Both the position numbers and the translations under genes were made by a program. Of a stretch of 64,000 nucleotides of DNA, positions 17,459-26,837 are shown one piece after another; positions within the stretch are counted from its first letter, which is position 1; each line of letters begins with the position of its first letter. The notes under the pieces are model-generated. The model worked only from the letters and a program-made list of their open reading frames with translations. It ran no database searches and had not been told where the DNA came from. Origin of the DNA: Candidatus Obscuribacterales bacterium (GTDB taxonomy: Bacteria > Cyanobacteriota > Vampirovibrionia > Obscuribacterales > Obscuribacteraceae). The DNA is taken from NCBI GenBank assembly GCA_019752635.1, contig JAIELX010000007.1, positions 186,001-250,000 of the forward strand. Reading direction: 5' to 3'.

Positions 17459-18694
17459 ATGCTATTGATCAATTCGAGTTTTGTTGGAGGCTTAGGCGGC
17501 GCGCGCAAGGCCGCGGCGTTTATCCACCATTTGGATCGCCGCGGAGTGGCGCATCGTTTAGTCACAGACCGTCAGTCTCTCGACAAGCTCGAACTGGTGG
17601 GACTAACTCCAGATCTAGTCTTCGATGTTTCGCCCGACATGTCTTCAAGTACTGTTTACAGAGAAGTTCGACAGAGCCTTCGGCGCGTAGGTTACGACTG
17701 CATGATCAGTTTCGGTTGGAGAACATACGTTCCGCTCAACGGAATCGAGCGATCAAAGCCCACAATCATAATTGACGGGGGATGGCCGGAAATCCTGGCA
17801 GCAATGCCTAGCCCCTTTTGCAAAGACGTGTACCGGGAGCTAACAGCTTATTGTCTTACAAGTCACTTTTTCGATGCACGTTTGAACAAGCTGCTCCCGG
17901 AAGAACCGCAGATTCCGTTCAAGTGGATTGCCCAGCCTTTCGGCACCGAAGAGATTTCATGGCTCCAGTCTCTTGCCGATAAAAGGCGAATGGGAAACCG
18001 GGATCGATTTATAAGCACTGAACCAAACACCCGCACAATCTTCCTCGACTTGAATCCGGAGTACATCGACCCGCGGCAAGGAACATTTACCGGTGGTTGG
18101 CTGACCCCTCGGCAGCTCGATGAATGCCGGGGTTTCGTCAGTAGATTGATTGTGGAGCTGGATACTGCCAACGGGCCGGTGGCACTGACCATGCATGAAA
18201 GAATTGCACAACAGCTCAGCCCGATTATCAGCGGATGCAAGATGCTGAGGGTCATCGGACACCCTTCGCTACAACCAGCAGAACATCATCGCCTAAGAGC
18301 GGAGGCAGACCTTGTTTTAATGAGAGCGACGCGTTGTGTGGGGGCTACTCAAACAGCAATTTCACTCGTTCCAGTTTTACATACTATCTGTCCCACCGCG
18401 AAAGATTACATGGGAGAGCAGTATAGTTGCCAGATAGCAACGGATCTCGGTATAGCAAATTCAATAGACCATGAAGCCGTGAGTTTGAGGGATGGAATCA
18501 TGAGCTATCTTAATTCTCCGGCGGCCTATGACACGGCCAGGAGCGCACAAGAAGCAGCATTGCGTGCACAAATGGAGCGTGGTCCCGACTACCTGCTTAG
18601 CCTTGCTGGTCTATCTTCTAGTGCCCATTCGTTGAAGGAAGTTAGATCCGACAGCTATAGAAGAGAATCAGCAAATATGGAAAACCTCGCTTAG
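17459..18694 (+). CDS. Glycosyltransferase-like protein (GT-B-type fold suspected)
   Basis: A 411-residue soluble protein starting MLLINSSFVGGLGGARKAA. The first strand followed by a Gly-rich turn and helix is typical of GT-B glycosyltransferases or UDP-GlcNAc-epimerase-like folds. Later segments (IGHPSLQPAEHHRLRAEADLVLMRA) look like the C-terminal donor domain, with a conserved HRLRAEADL region. No family was firmly recognised. ATG 17459 is chosen; an upstream extension of 13 codons has no ribosome site. A short gap of 51 bases separates it from the DUF389 gene, so co-transcription is possible. Confidence is high that it is a gene and modest for the function. Confidence 0.55.
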   Translation: MLLINSSFVGGLGGARKAAAFIHHLDRRGVAHRLVTDRQSLDKLELVGLTPDLVFDVSPDMSSSTVYREVRQSLRRVGYDCMISFGWRTYVPLNGIERSKPTIIIDGGWPEILAAMPSPFCKDVYRELTAYCLTSHFFDARLNKLLPEEPQIPFKWIAQPFGTEEISWLQSLADKRRMGNRDRFISTEPNTRTIFLDLNPEYIDPRQGTFTGGWLTPRQLDECRGFVSRLIVELDTANGPVALTMHERIAQQLSPIISGCKMLRVIGHPSLQPAEHHRLRAEADLVLMRATRCVGATQTAISLVPVLHTICPTAKDYMGEQYSCQIATDLGIANSIDHEAVSLRDGIMSYLNSPAAYDTARSAQEAALRAQMERGPDYLLSLAGLSSSAHSLKEVRSDSYRRESANMENLA

Positions 18695-18745
18695 AACACT
18701 TCACAGCTACAATTACGTTGTTGCTGTTGCAGATGAGGAATCTCG

Positions 18746-19906
18746 ATGTTTTCGCCCAGGCATATATTCAAGCGAGTACGGCCCGATGATCAACTATCGC
18801 TTGAAATCCGGTTTGAAAACATAAGTCGCCCAACATTTGAGTTTTTCATTTTGCTCGGAAGTTCGACAATTATCGCCACTCTGGGGCTCTTTCAAAACAG
18901 TGCTGCCGTGATTATCGGAGCAATGATTATTGCGCCTCTAATGCGCCCGCTCATGGGGCTTGCCCTCAGCAGCATAACGGCCGACGAAAGACTCTTCAAG
19001 CGCGCCCTGATGACACTAGTGGCAGGCAGCGCTTTCGGAATTAGCATTTCGTACGCTGGCGCGCAACTACTACAGTCAATACAACTGACACCTGAGATTC
19101 TTGGGCGGACGCATCCGACCCTCCTTGATCTCGGCGTAGCATTAGCCGCAGGCGCGGTTGGGGCCTATTGTCAGTCCAGAGAAGACATTCGAGATTCGTT
19201 GGCGGGGGTTGCAATTGCAGTGGCGTTAGTTCCACCCCTCAGCGTCGTCGGCATCGGGCTAGCCCGCGGCTCCTGGGCAGTGGCGTCTGGCGCAGCAGTG
19301 CTGTATGCCACCAACCTGGTCGGAATTACGGTAGCGGCAGCCACTGTTCTGCTGTTGATGGGATACTCGCCAGTCAACAAGGCAAAAACCGCCATCTTCG
19401 CGTCTATTGCTTTTCTTGCATTTTTGGTGGTGCCCTTGGGCCTCAGTATGCGCGAACTCGTGCTTGAGAACAGACTCAGCATGGAAATTAATCGACTGCT
19501 CAAAGAAAAGACGCACACGTTCAAAAACGTGCGACTACAAAGTGTCGAAGTTAAGAGATTCAAAACGCCTATGGACGTCGTAGCCACCGTATACGGCGCC
19601 GAGAGCGAGTTTCATCCGGCGCAAGTAAAAGCAGTCCAGGATTTTCTTGTCAAGAACACCGGAATGAATCTGCAATTTCGCCTGCGCGTGATTCCTGTCA
19701 CGGAAATTCGCGCAATAGAAGTCACGACTGAAAATACCATACCGATGAATCCAGAAACGCAGTACCCTGAATCAGTGCAAAGTCAACCATCTGCACCAGA
19801 CGAGCCCCCCAAAGGCGAAACATCGCCCCCCTCTCCACCGAGCGTTCAACCATCGCCGGGGTCCGCAACGGAAAATTACCCCGACACGCGCCAACCAGAA
19901 CATTAA
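18746..19906 (+). CDS. DUF389 integral membrane protein
   Basis: A 386-residue protein with the DUF389 signature: FILLGSSTIIATLGLFQNSAAVIIGAMIIAPLMRPLMGL, then AVALVPPLSVVGIGL and several helices to about residue 250. A soluble alpha/beta segment (about 255-335) and a Pro/Ser/Glu-rich disordered tail follow. DUF389 proteins are of unknown function, possibly transport-related. The ribosome site GAGGAA precedes ATG 18746. Thr/Pro-rich tail composition differs from the body and may be cytoplasmic or surface-exposed. Confidence 0.88.
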   Translation: MFSPRHIFKRVRPDDQLSLEIRFENISRPTFEFFILLGSSTIIATLGLFQNSAAVIIGAMIIAPLMRPLMGLALSSITADERLFKRALMTLVAGSAFGISISYAGAQLLQSIQLTPEILGRTHPTLLDLGVALAAGAVGAYCQSREDIRDSLAGVAIAVALVPPLSVVGIGLARGSWAVASGAAVLYATNLVGITVAAATVLLLMGYSPVNKAKTAIFASIAFLAFLVVPLGLSMRELVLENRLSMEINRLLKEKTHTFKNVRLQSVEVKRFKTPMDVVATVYGAESEFHPAQVKAVQDFLVKNTGMNLQFRLRVIPVTEIRAIEVTTENTIPMNPETQYPESVQSQPSAPDEPPKGETSPPSPPSVQPSPGSATENYPDTRQPEH

Positions 19907-20093
19907 GAACATCTGTCCAGGCTGCTTAGCGAAGACCGGACATTCGAGCTCCTCGTTCGCAGAGCACTACTGCTGGTAGCAGCACAGAAACAAGCAAGCA
20001 GGAAGGCATCAAAAGTGGAACAGAAGATGGTCGAGGGCATCCGCCGAATCTCAGTTTCAAGAGTAGAATCGGATTTGAAGAAATGGCCAACAC

Positions 20094-20525
20094 TTAAGAT
20101 GTCGGTGCTCTTCGCACGGGCGCAGAAGCACGCCTTATGCGTTCGTTCCAGTCCTGCTCTATTCTTTCGAATGTTTTCATAGCTCTTGACTGCACGAACG
20201 GATTGACGTCGTTGATCAGTCCGCCGATTACTTCGACCGGCGCAATGGCGTCGGAAGCAATACGAAAACGCACATCAGGACTTTCATCAGCACTCAACTC
20301 CTTTAAGCTAGCGATAGGAAGCCCCTTATTGCAGGCAACAGCAGCCCTCACCTCGGGAGACGAATCATGCGCTAGTACCATCAAAATCTCAGCAGGGCAA
20401 CTCTTATTCTCTGCAACGCGCACTCGAACTCGTTCCACAGGCGACGATGATAGCCTCATAAGAGTAATTGCGGATGTCCTCGGATTGCACGCCAAGAAGT
20501 GCTTCAATTGCGCAAATTTTTCCAT
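20094..20525 (-). CDS. HEAT/LRV-type helical repeat protein
   Basis: A 143-residue soluble protein made of about five short alpha repeats, each like PEVRAAVACNKGLPIASLKELSADESPDVRFRIA. The pattern of small, Asp/Arg and Val residues matches leucine-rich variant or HEAT repeats such as those in DUF2336/LRV proteins. Likely a protein-binding adaptor. The ribosome site GGAGG stands 8 bases before ATG 20525. A 39-codon open frame on the same strand ends 18 bases upstream (20544-20663) but is not supported enough to call. Confidence 0.75.
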   Translation of the reverse strand: MEKFAQLKHFLACNPRTSAITLMRLSSSPVERVRVRVAENKSCPAEILMVLAHDSSPEVRAAVACNKGLPIASLKELSADESPDVRFRIASDAIAPVEVIGGLINDVNPFVQSRAMKTFERIEQDWNERIRRASAPVRRAPTS

Positions 20526-21074
20526 GTGTATTTCCTCCAGTACCTATGGCGAAACCGCAACGAAAGTCACAGGTTCACACATTCGGGCCGACCGACAAGC
20601 AGGCATATCCACACTGAAAGATTCACTTCCCGATAAGTGTTCATCGGACATGACTGTCCGTGTTTCCTTAACCCAGAACACCAATCGAATCAGCAAAACT
20701 CGTATATCGGTGCGCATCGCGCTTGATCGACATATAAATATTATAACGCAAATCGAGCCACTCGTCAAGAAGTTGCCACCACCGATAGTATCACTCTCGC
20801 GCTCACACTCCGCAAGCCCTACAAACAGAAGGGGTCACGGCCCTGCAACTTCAATGACAAATGCAGTCCGTTCCCCTCGAATTTCAACAGCAGCACCACT
20901 GGCAGTAGCAACATCCATACCGCCTCTCCAGAACGAGTGTCCGAACTGGACTTTGGCGAAGGAATTCCCAAAGTCCAGTTCCAATCGGCCAAAGCTCGCT
21001 TTTCGATAGATCTAAAGGAGGGCGAACACCTTAACGGCAGCCGCCCTCTTCTAATCCATCATCGACCTATTGGA
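20526..21074. other. Intergenic region between thioredoxin and HEAT-repeat genes
   Basis: A 549-base stretch. Near its right end a hairpin with stem GAGGGCG (21018-21024) and CGCCCTC (21042-21048) lies just downstream of the thioredoxin gene and could be its terminator, although the T-run is poor. The rest must include the promoter of the HEAT-repeat gene. An open frame of 74 codons (20544-20768) has no clear ribosome site or domain and is not called. Confidence 0.35.
21014..21050 (-). terminator. Probable terminator of the TPR-thioredoxin gene
   Basis: A 7-bp G+C-rich stem (21018-21024 with 21042-21048), 17-nt loop, and TTTAGA on the minus strand after it. It begins 25 bases beyond the thioredoxin stop. 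The T-run is short, so confidence is moderate. Confidence 0.5.
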
Positions 21075-21902
21075 CTAAGACTTAGTCAGAATTTTCTTCA
21101 GGCCCTTTTGCAGTCCTGCGTCGCCGGAGTAGCCTATGGAGTAGGTCACAACCTGGTTAGCAGGATCAAGAAAAATCAAAGTCGGGATCGGGCTAACTTC
21201 GTAGTCTTCTACAATCTTCTCAACTTCCGGGTCATCAACGTTATAGCTGATGAATTCAACTTGTCCGCCATACTGCGTTTTTACCTTCTCCATTAAAGGC
21301 TTCAACTGTTTGCACGGCTCACACCACGAAGCATAGAACTCGAGGATCTTCGGCTTAGAAGCATCCCCGGAGCCACGATCCAAGCCGCGAATGCCATTGG
21401 CCATTGCAATCATCGGGGTATCATCGCCGGTCTTAGGCGCAATAATCGAATGAGGTAAAGACATCAAAGCGATGTTCGCTTCAATTGCGTTCTTAGATCC
21501 GCGTCCAACGCGAATTGCTTTACGCAACTCGGAGGCACCTTTCTTGTATGCAGCTGTTTGTTCAGCACCAGCCGGCAATGTCTTGGCGACTCCGCAAAGA
21601 GATTTGCCTAGATTGAGTCTGCATTCACAACTGTGCTGCAGATTCTTGTCCTCAACCATTGCCGCTTCGAAGTGCTTAGCGGCTTCCTTATAGCTTTTCT
21701 TCGCCAGTGCTGCTTTTGCTTTGGCGTAGGTAGCATTCGATGACGAAACAACAGCTGGCTTAGCGGTCGTTACCACGCTTGGCTTCGCTTGCGGCGTTGT
21801 CTTGGTAGCCGGGGCGGCTATCGATTGGGCGGGGACGATTAAAGCCGCCACTGCGACCGTAACAGCCAGTTTCTCCACAAGTGCCCCAGTTAGAACTTTC
21901 AT
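21075..21902 (-). CDS. Secreted TPR-thioredoxin fusion protein
   Basis: A 275-residue exported protein. It has a signal peptide (VTVAVAALIVPAQSIAAPA), an Ala/Lys/Thr-rich spacer, and a TPR-like region (about 57-150; YAKAKAALAKKSYKEAAKHFEAAM). The C-terminal thioredoxin domain (about 170-275) has active site WCEPC and the cis-Pro loop SPIPTLIF. It probably acts as a periplasmic or cell-surface thiol-disulfide enzyme. GGAGG stands 7 bases before ATG 21902. It is transcribed toward a terminator-like hairpin at 21018-21048. Confidence 0.88.
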   Translation of the reverse strand: MKVLTGALVEKLAVTVAVAALIVPAQSIAAPATKTTPQAKPSVVTTAKPAVVSSSNATYAKAKAALAKKSYKEAAKHFEAAMVEDKNLQHSCECRLNLGKSLCGVAKTLPAGAEQTAAYKKGASELRKAIRVGRGSKNAIEANIALMSLPHSIIAPKTGDDTPMIAMANGIRGLDRGSGDASKPKILEFYASWCEPCKQLKPLMEKVKTQYGGQVEFISYNVDDPEVEKIVEDYEVSPIPTLIFLDPANQVVTYSIGYSGDAGLQKGLKKILTKS

Positions 21903-21976
21903 TATTGACCTCCGGTCTCGTTACTTCCAGTGTGGCATTCCGGTTTGCCTTTCGCCAGTCTTACCAGTTAATCTGG

Positions 21977-23134
21977 TTATTTGCTGCTAATGTGCCCGCC
22001 GGTTTGCTTTTTCTCCAGGTGTGCCTTCAACCATTTGTCGACATCCTGAATCACCTGATCATCAAACTGCCCCTCCTCAAAAATTAGGTGCTCACCGTGC
22101 TCAATCAAAAGCATTTGTTTATCTTTGCAGGCGATATTGTTGAAAAGTGCCATGGTCCCAGCAGGCTTAACGAGCTTATCTTCTTTACCTTGTACCATCA
22201 GAACCGGTGTATTGCAGATTCGCTTTACCGTGTGAAAGTTCTCATTCATGAAGGACTGGAACTGCACCAGCTCGTTGGCGCTGAGGTTCATTCGAGCAAG
22301 TGGATCCTGCCCCCACAGCTCCTTCAATTCAGCTTTCTTTGTTGCTTGATTGATAACACCGGTGCCGACATCGAACTGTTTGTTGGGCGAGGTCAAAAGC
22401 TTGAGCGCAACTTTCAGTCGCGTTTCGCCCTGCTTGAATCGGTCGCCCGATGGTACCGAACTGACCAATCCGTCTACCAGGTTCGGATAAAGTGCCGTGA
22501 CACGCAAAGCGATTGCTCCGCCCATCGACTCTCCGAGCAGAAACACCGGCAAGCCCGGATGCACTTTATGAATGAACTTGAGTGTCTTGTGCACGTCTTC
22601 CAGACAATCTTCAAAATTGACTTTTTGGCGCCCTTGCGCGGCCTTCCAGGAGCCGAAACCGCGAACGTCCACGGCGTAGACCACATATTCCAGCTTCGCC
22701 ATGCGCTCGCCGAAATCTTTATAGGTGCCATTGTGCAGCCCCAGACCGTGCACAGCCAGAATTACCGCTTTCGGGTCGCCCTCGGCACTGGCGTCGAGCC
22801 AGGTCAAACAAGGCGGGGTGTCTAAAAACTTCGATTTGGACTTCTTACTGGTGCTCTTCGACTCTAGAGGCGAACAACTTTTGGGATTCGAGGTCCTCGC
22901 CGTCCCGACTGCCGCAGCCGTTGAAGCAGGATTGGTCCCACCTGCGGAGGCGCTGCCGTTAGAGGATGGGGAGGAGGCTTCGGGCGAAGCGCTCGCCCCT
23001 TCGGCATCCGCCGCGCTGGCACTACTCTGTTCGGAGGCTTGGGTTATGGAAGCGAATGACAAAACCGAACACACCAGGATCACAAGCACTGAAAGTGCTC
23101 CCCTAAGGCTTAAAACCTTGAAACGCAAAGACAT
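21977..23134 (-). CDS. Secreted alpha/beta hydrolase, monoacylglycerol-lipase type
   Basis: A 385-residue exported protein. A signal peptide (LSVLVILVCSVLSFASITQASE) and a long Ser/Ala/Gly-rich linker with a Lys/Ser stretch lead into a Hydrolase_4 domain (about 120-375). The domain shows VHGLGLHNG, VDVRGFGSW, nucleophile elbow GESMGG, Asp in VQGKEDKLVKP and catalytic His in EHGEHLIF. This is the monoacylglycerol lipase/lysophospholipase group. The low-complexity linker suggests a surface-tethered enzyme. 74 bases separate it from the thioredoxin start, so the two may be co-transcribed. Confidence 0.88.
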   Translation of the reverse strand: MSLRFKVLSLRGALSVLVILVCSVLSFASITQASEQSSASAADAEGASASPEASSPSSNGSASAGGTNPASTAAAVGTARTSNPKSCSPLESKSTSKKSKSKFLDTPPCLTWLDASAEGDPKAVILAVHGLGLHNGTYKDFGERMAKLEYVVYAVDVRGFGSWKAAQGRQKVNFEDCLEDVHKTLKFIHKVHPGLPVFLLGESMGGAIALRVTALYPNLVDGLVSSVPSGDRFKQGETRLKVALKLLTSPNKQFDVGTGVINQATKKAELKELWGQDPLARMNLSANELVQFQSFMNENFHTVKRICNTPVLMVQGKEDKLVKPAGTMALFNNIACKDKQMLLIEHGEHLIFEEGQFDDQVIQDVDKWLKAHLEKKQTGGHISSK

Positions 23135-23448
23135 GTTGTACTCCCTGGACCCTTAAGTAACTCCAATTGACTTAAGAGACAAGTCCTTGGCCTGCCATTC
23201 ATTGTCTCACCAGGATCAATATCGATCAAATATGCCGAAACCGCCACCACCACTGCGGCTCTGCCCATTGGTCTCGAATAAAGCACTTTGGCTTAGTAAT
23301 ATTTCCGATCAATTCTTATGCGGTCCGGCTACATCGCAGACCTGGCAGCCTCCTGGCAAAAACAACGGCGCAGCGCTCTTGCGGCAGAAAAGCGCCGTTC
23401 GAGAACCGCTTCGCCAGATTGGCATCATCGCGGATCAGCTCGAACGTT
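23135..23448. other. Intergenic region with minus-strand terminator
   Basis: A 314-base stretch between two minus-strand genes. It contains the terminator of the upstream gene (23356-23400) and must hold the promoter of the secreted hydrolase. No small gene was seen. Confidence 0.4.
23356..23400 (-). terminator. Rho-independent terminator after the 23449-24351 gene
   Basis: On the minus strand an 8-bp stem (AACGGCGC/GCGCCGTT, plus coordinates 23392-23399 and 23364-23371) with a 20-nt loop is followed by GTTTTTG. It lies about 50 bases beyond the stop codon of the unknown secreted protein. Confidence 0.65.
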
Positions 23449-24351
23449 TTACTTAAAGTCTATTACAAACATGAAGTCCGGCTTGGTTTTGAGGGTCGGC
23501 GGCTCTTCGCGCCACAAATAAACAACCGCGCGAGCCGGAAGACTGCTAAATCGCAGGCGATCGATTTCTTTCGTGAACGGACTCATGTTGTTGCATCCAT
23601 TCGCGTCGTATCGACAAGTGCCGCCACAGTGCAGCATTTGTCGGATGAAGACCGGTTCCGGCGCGTGGTTATCGTTGGTGACGTTAATACTTCGACCTTG
23701 ATTGAGCCAAATGTAGTTGTAACCGAAATCACGAGCGTTGTAAGCCACCAGACTGAACCGATTGCAGTACTCTCCCTGATTTTTCAGTGCTCCTGTTGCA
23801 GCTATATCCTTTTGGAACTTAGTAATGTTGTAGATTGCCGTTGCATAAGACTTTCCCGGAAGGAAAGTTAGCGATTCCGGATACCAGAAGTAGGGAAAAT
23901 TCGGATTGCTGAGGTCTGCTTTCTTGAGCTTAGAGGGGTCCCAAATTTGCAAAGTGCTGGGATTGACGCCGACCAGGAGGAACGGATTCAGGATATAACG
24001 CGACTCTTCCGCCGGTCCTTCGATACTGCGAGGTCCGGCGCCCCAGACGCAAGAGCCGGACGTGCCCCACCAGGGGCGCTTGTCTTCGACAGCTGCCCAG
24101 ATCGGCGGGTACGGTTTGTATGGCGAGGAAATGAGCTGCGGAAACTTGTTGATCTTGTCGCGACGCATGTCCATGACCTGCTCCCGCGTTTTCCAATTGA
24201 ACTCGGCAACAGGATTAATCGGAATATTCAAGGCCCCTTTGACCTTCGAGGCATTTCCGACGGCAAGACTATTGGGATTGTCACCGGCGTATGCGGTCAG
24301 CGGCGACAACGACGCCAGCAATACAGCCCATAATACTGACCAGACCTTCAC
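23449..24351 (-). CDS. Secreted protein of unknown function
   Basis: A 300-residue exported protein. The start is placed at GTG 24351, seven bases after GGAGG, giving VKVWSVLWAVLLASLSPLTAYA as the signal peptide; an upstream GTG at 24375 is also open. The mature protein is rich in aromatic residues and has Cys residues (CVWG, YCNRF, LHCGGTCRYDANGCNN) that could form disulfides. No domain was recognised. It is a single gene with its own terminator, just downstream of the large SDR/GH3 operon (105 bases). Confidence 0.72.
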   Translation of the reverse strand: MKVWSVLWAVLLASLSPLTAYAGDNPNSLAVGNASKVKGALNIPINPVAEFNWKTREQVMDMRRDKINKFPQLISSPYKPYPPIWAAVEDKRPWWGTSGSCVWGAGPRSIEGPAEESRYILNPFLLVGVNPSTLQIWDPSKLKKADLSNPNFPYFWYPESLTFLPGKSYATAIYNITKFQKDIAATGALKNQGEYCNRFSLVAYNARDFGYNYIWLNQGRSINVTNDNHAPEPVFIRQMLHCGGTCRYDANGCNNMSPFTKEIDRLRFSSLPARAVVYLWREEPPTLKTKPDFMFVIDFK

Positions 24352-24456
24352 CGCGATGCCTCCACCACACGTCACTAGTTGATTTTACCTGAAACGCCTC
24401 ACTGCGGCCGCTGTGGCTAAAAGAACACACTGTTCGCGGGCGGGAGTTGCGAAGTG

Positions 24457-25443
24457 TCAGTGGGCGGCAGCAGAATTACTAAGGTAGTACGGTGCGGTGC
24501 GCCTTATTGTTTCAAGAAAGGGAGTTTGCTTGTGCCCCAATTCCTTCGCGGCTTTGTCCGAGCTAAAGAATATCTTGCGTTGCGACAACCAGGCCACTTG
24601 CCAGGTCAGTGCCGGGCGACGACCGACTAGGGGAAAAACAGCTTCGCAGGCAATGCCGGCCGCCTCGGCCAGCGGACCGGGAAATGCGAAGAAGGGTTTC
24701 CTGCCATGTAAGACTTCCGCCAACATGCAAGCCGCATCCTGAAAGCTGACGTTGGCGCTGCCGACTACATAGCGTTCGCCCGGGCGGCCTGCAGTGAGTG
24801 CGTTTACGCAAGTTTGCACAACATCTTCCAAATCGGAAAACATGACACCACCGGTGGGGTAGCCCAGCAACCAGCCGCCTTGCATCGAACGAAAGATTGT
24901 ATGGTGGTGCGGATGGGTGTCTCCCTCACCAAATGTGATACCGGGACTCAATACAAGGACGGGCAGTCCCTTCTCGGCGAATTTCAGAACTTCCATCTCG
25001 CCTTCGTGTTTAGTATCACAGTAGTAGAGCCCATGCCCCTTCAAGTTATATTCAATTGATTCGTCGGCTATTGATCCTGCAGGCGGAATCCCCATTCCTG
25101 CAATTGAGCTCATATGGACAACGCGCTCAATCGATGCTTTTGCACAAGCCGCCATGACACTGCGGGCACCTTCCACATTTGTCTTATACAACTGCTGATA
25201 GTCTGTGCGCCGATAGGAGACCAGTCCGGCCAGATGGTAAACGACAGAACAACCACTAAGCGCACGCCCAAAACCTTCGGTATCGCAGATGTCGCCCTGA
25301 ACATGATCGATATCCAGCGGCGCCAATCGTCCGGGAACACTAGCGCCACGTCCGAACGTACGCACCTCGTGCCCGATTTCACACAGTTTCTCCACAAGGC
25401 GCGCCCCCAGAAATCCGGACGCACCAGTTACCAGTACTTTCAA
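24457..25443 (-). CDS. Extended SDR, NAD-dependent epimerase/dehydratase family (HpnA/DFR-like)
   Basis: A 328-residue cytoplasmic oxidoreductase. It has the NAD(P)-binding motif GASGFLG at residues 7-13, the downstream strand AG(L)VSY, catalytic Tyr/Lys in YYCDTKHEGE, and SPGITFGEG. It resembles dihydroflavonol-reductase/HpnA-type dehydrogenases acting on 3-oxo or 3-hydroxy groups. It is the last gene of the seven-gene operon 31790-24457. The substrate is unknown. Confidence 0.82.
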   Translation of the reverse strand: MKVLVTGASGFLGARLVEKLCEIGHEVRTFGRGASVPGRLAPLDIDHVQGDICDTEGFGRALSGCSVVYHLAGLVSYRRTDYQQLYKTNVEGARSVMAACAKASIERVVHMSSIAGMGIPPAGSIADESIEYNLKGHGLYYCDTKHEGEMEVLKFAEKGLPVLVLSPGITFGEGDTHPHHHTIFRSMQGGWLLGYPTGGVMFSDLEDVVQTCVNALTAGRPGERYVVGSANVSFQDAACMLAEVLHGRKPFFAFPGPLAEAAGIACEAVFPLVGRRPALTWQVAWLSQRKIFFSSDKAAKELGHKQTPFLETIRRTAPYYLSNSAAAH

Positions 25444-25487
25444 TTTATTCTCCAGTTAGACGAACAAACATGAGCCTGTTTCGCAAT

Positions 25488-26486
25488 TCACTGCTTTACC
25501 GTTGTCTGCGATCGGCCTGCGGGTGCTGCACCAAATGCGGTGCGGTATGACTGCAAAGCCGTCTTGATTCCAGCAGGCTCCACTCCGAATACCGTTCGTA
25601 ATCCATTGTTCTTGCAAGCGTTGTCCTGGCAGGCAAGACGAACTTGGTCGCGACTCACCAGCGGTACGGGCTGAAAGATCTCCAGTGCAACGGCAGCGAG
25701 CGATACCAGTCCGGCCGGTATTGCTCGAATTGGTTTTTCGATACTGATGCTTCTCATCAGCTCGTTTACGAACTGGCGCATGTCCACAACATCGGCCCCG
25801 CCAATCTCAACAGTCTTACCATCGGCAACGTCGGTTGTGGCCGACTTGACTAAGGCCGCCGTCAGGTCCGCAATGAACACCGGCTGGAGCTTATTGGTGC
25901 CACCATTAATCAATGGTACTGCGCTCTTTTCCTGAATCATTTTGCGGTAGCGCGCCACCAATTTACTGTCTCTGGTTCCAACCTGCCGACCAACAATCAG
26001 CGAAGGCTGAAGTACGACATATTTCAATCCGCTCTCGCGCACTAATTTTTCAGATTGCGCTTTGGTGCGGTGGTAATCGCTGACCGCCTCAGCAGACGAG
26101 CCTAGTGCTGTCAACAATACAACTTTAGGCACGGACATTTCGCGGCAAGCCGCTACCAATTCGGCCGTTTGCCCGCCGTGCAGGTCTTCAAGCTTTTCAC
26201 CTTTTTTGGGAGCAATGCTGCCAATGAGGTGAACGGCGCAGATTGCACCACTGAGGGCATCTTTCAACACTTGCGATTGTCGATTGAGATCTGTTGCAAA
26301 CACCAGCGCTCCGGTGCTTTCCAGAAACTGGCGATCCGATGAGCGAGATTCGGAACGAACAATGCAGCGCACTTCATAACCGCTGTTGATCAATGCCTGC
26401 ACAAGATGATTGCCGACGTATCCGGTAGCACCGTCCACCACCACCGCGTCTTTACGTCCTGAATCAGCCAACTCTTCAACCTCCAA
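25488..26486 (-). CDS. Atypical SDR, NmrA/complex-I-subunit-like NAD(P)-binding protein
   Basis: A 332-residue protein with GATGYVG as dinucleotide-binding loop, the strand AVHLIGSIAP and YHRTKAQSE near the catalytic position. It fits the atypical SDR groups (NmrA-like, NDUFA9-like), which include both enzymes and redox sensors. It lies between the Mpo1-like gene (21 bases) and the next SDR (44 bases) in the operon. The role in the pathway is not known. Confidence 0.78.
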   Translation of the reverse strand: MEVEELADSGRKDAVVVDGATGYVGNHLVQALINSGYEVRCIVRSESRSSDRQFLESTGALVFATDLNRQSQVLKDALSGAICAVHLIGSIAPKKGEKLEDLHGGQTAELVAACREMSVPKVVLLTALGSSAEAVSDYHRTKAQSEKLVRESGLKYVVLQPSLIVGRQVGTRDSKLVARYRKMIQEKSAVPLINGGTNKLQPVFIADLTAALVKSATTDVADGKTVEIGGADVVDMRQFVNELMRSISIEKPIRAIPAGLVSLAAVALEIFQPVPLVSRDQVRLACQDNACKNNGLRTVFGVEPAGIKTALQSYRTAFGAAPAGRSQTTVKQ

Positions 26487-26507
26487 TTTGTAGTCCGTAG
26501 CGGGACT

Positions 26508-26801
26508 TCAATCTACTTTCCGAACCGCGTTGTTTGATAGTTTTCGCCAAATGCTTTTGATCAGCGTTACTTCACCTACTTCATTTCCTTGGGCGCGATG
26601 TCCCAACCACTGGCATACATAACCGCCGACCAGCAAGGCTAGCCCGACGCTTGTTTTGCCGCTGGCGAATTTGAACAGTCCGTAAAATGCCATGGGCACA
26701 CCAACTATATGAAAGCCAGCATTCACGGGGTGCCGATGCCGCTGGATGTAATCGACAACGAAAGCTCTGGTGTTAAGCGCTACTCGGCTAATAATCGTCA
26801 T
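26508..26801 (-). CDS. Mpo1-like (DUF962) small membrane protein, possible 2-hydroxy-fatty-acid dioxygenase
   Basis: A 97-residue protein with the DUF962/Mpo1 pattern: HRHPVNAGFHIVGVPMAF, a Gly-rich hydrophobic segment, then QWLGHRAQGNEVGEV. The His residues at three positions (H-x3-N, H-x2-G-x-P, GH) are those used for iron in yeast Mpo1, which cleaves 2-hydroxy fatty acids in alpha-oxidation. The presence in an operon with three dehydrogenases supports a lipid role. This is inference. The gene sits 36 bases after the SDR at 26838. Confidence 0.8.
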   Translation of the reverse strand: MTIISRVALNTRAFVVDYIQRHRHPVNAGFHIVGVPMAFYGLFKFASGKTSVGLALLVGGYVCQWLGHRAQGNEVGEVTLIKSIWRKLSNNAVRKVD

Positions 26802-26837
26802 TCCCTGCTCCGATTTCTAAATTTGCGAACTCGATAA

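Noticed and set aside
20544..20663. Possible 39-codon gene before the HEAT-repeat gene
   Set aside because: The ATG has no ribosome site at proper distance and the product has no recognisable feature.
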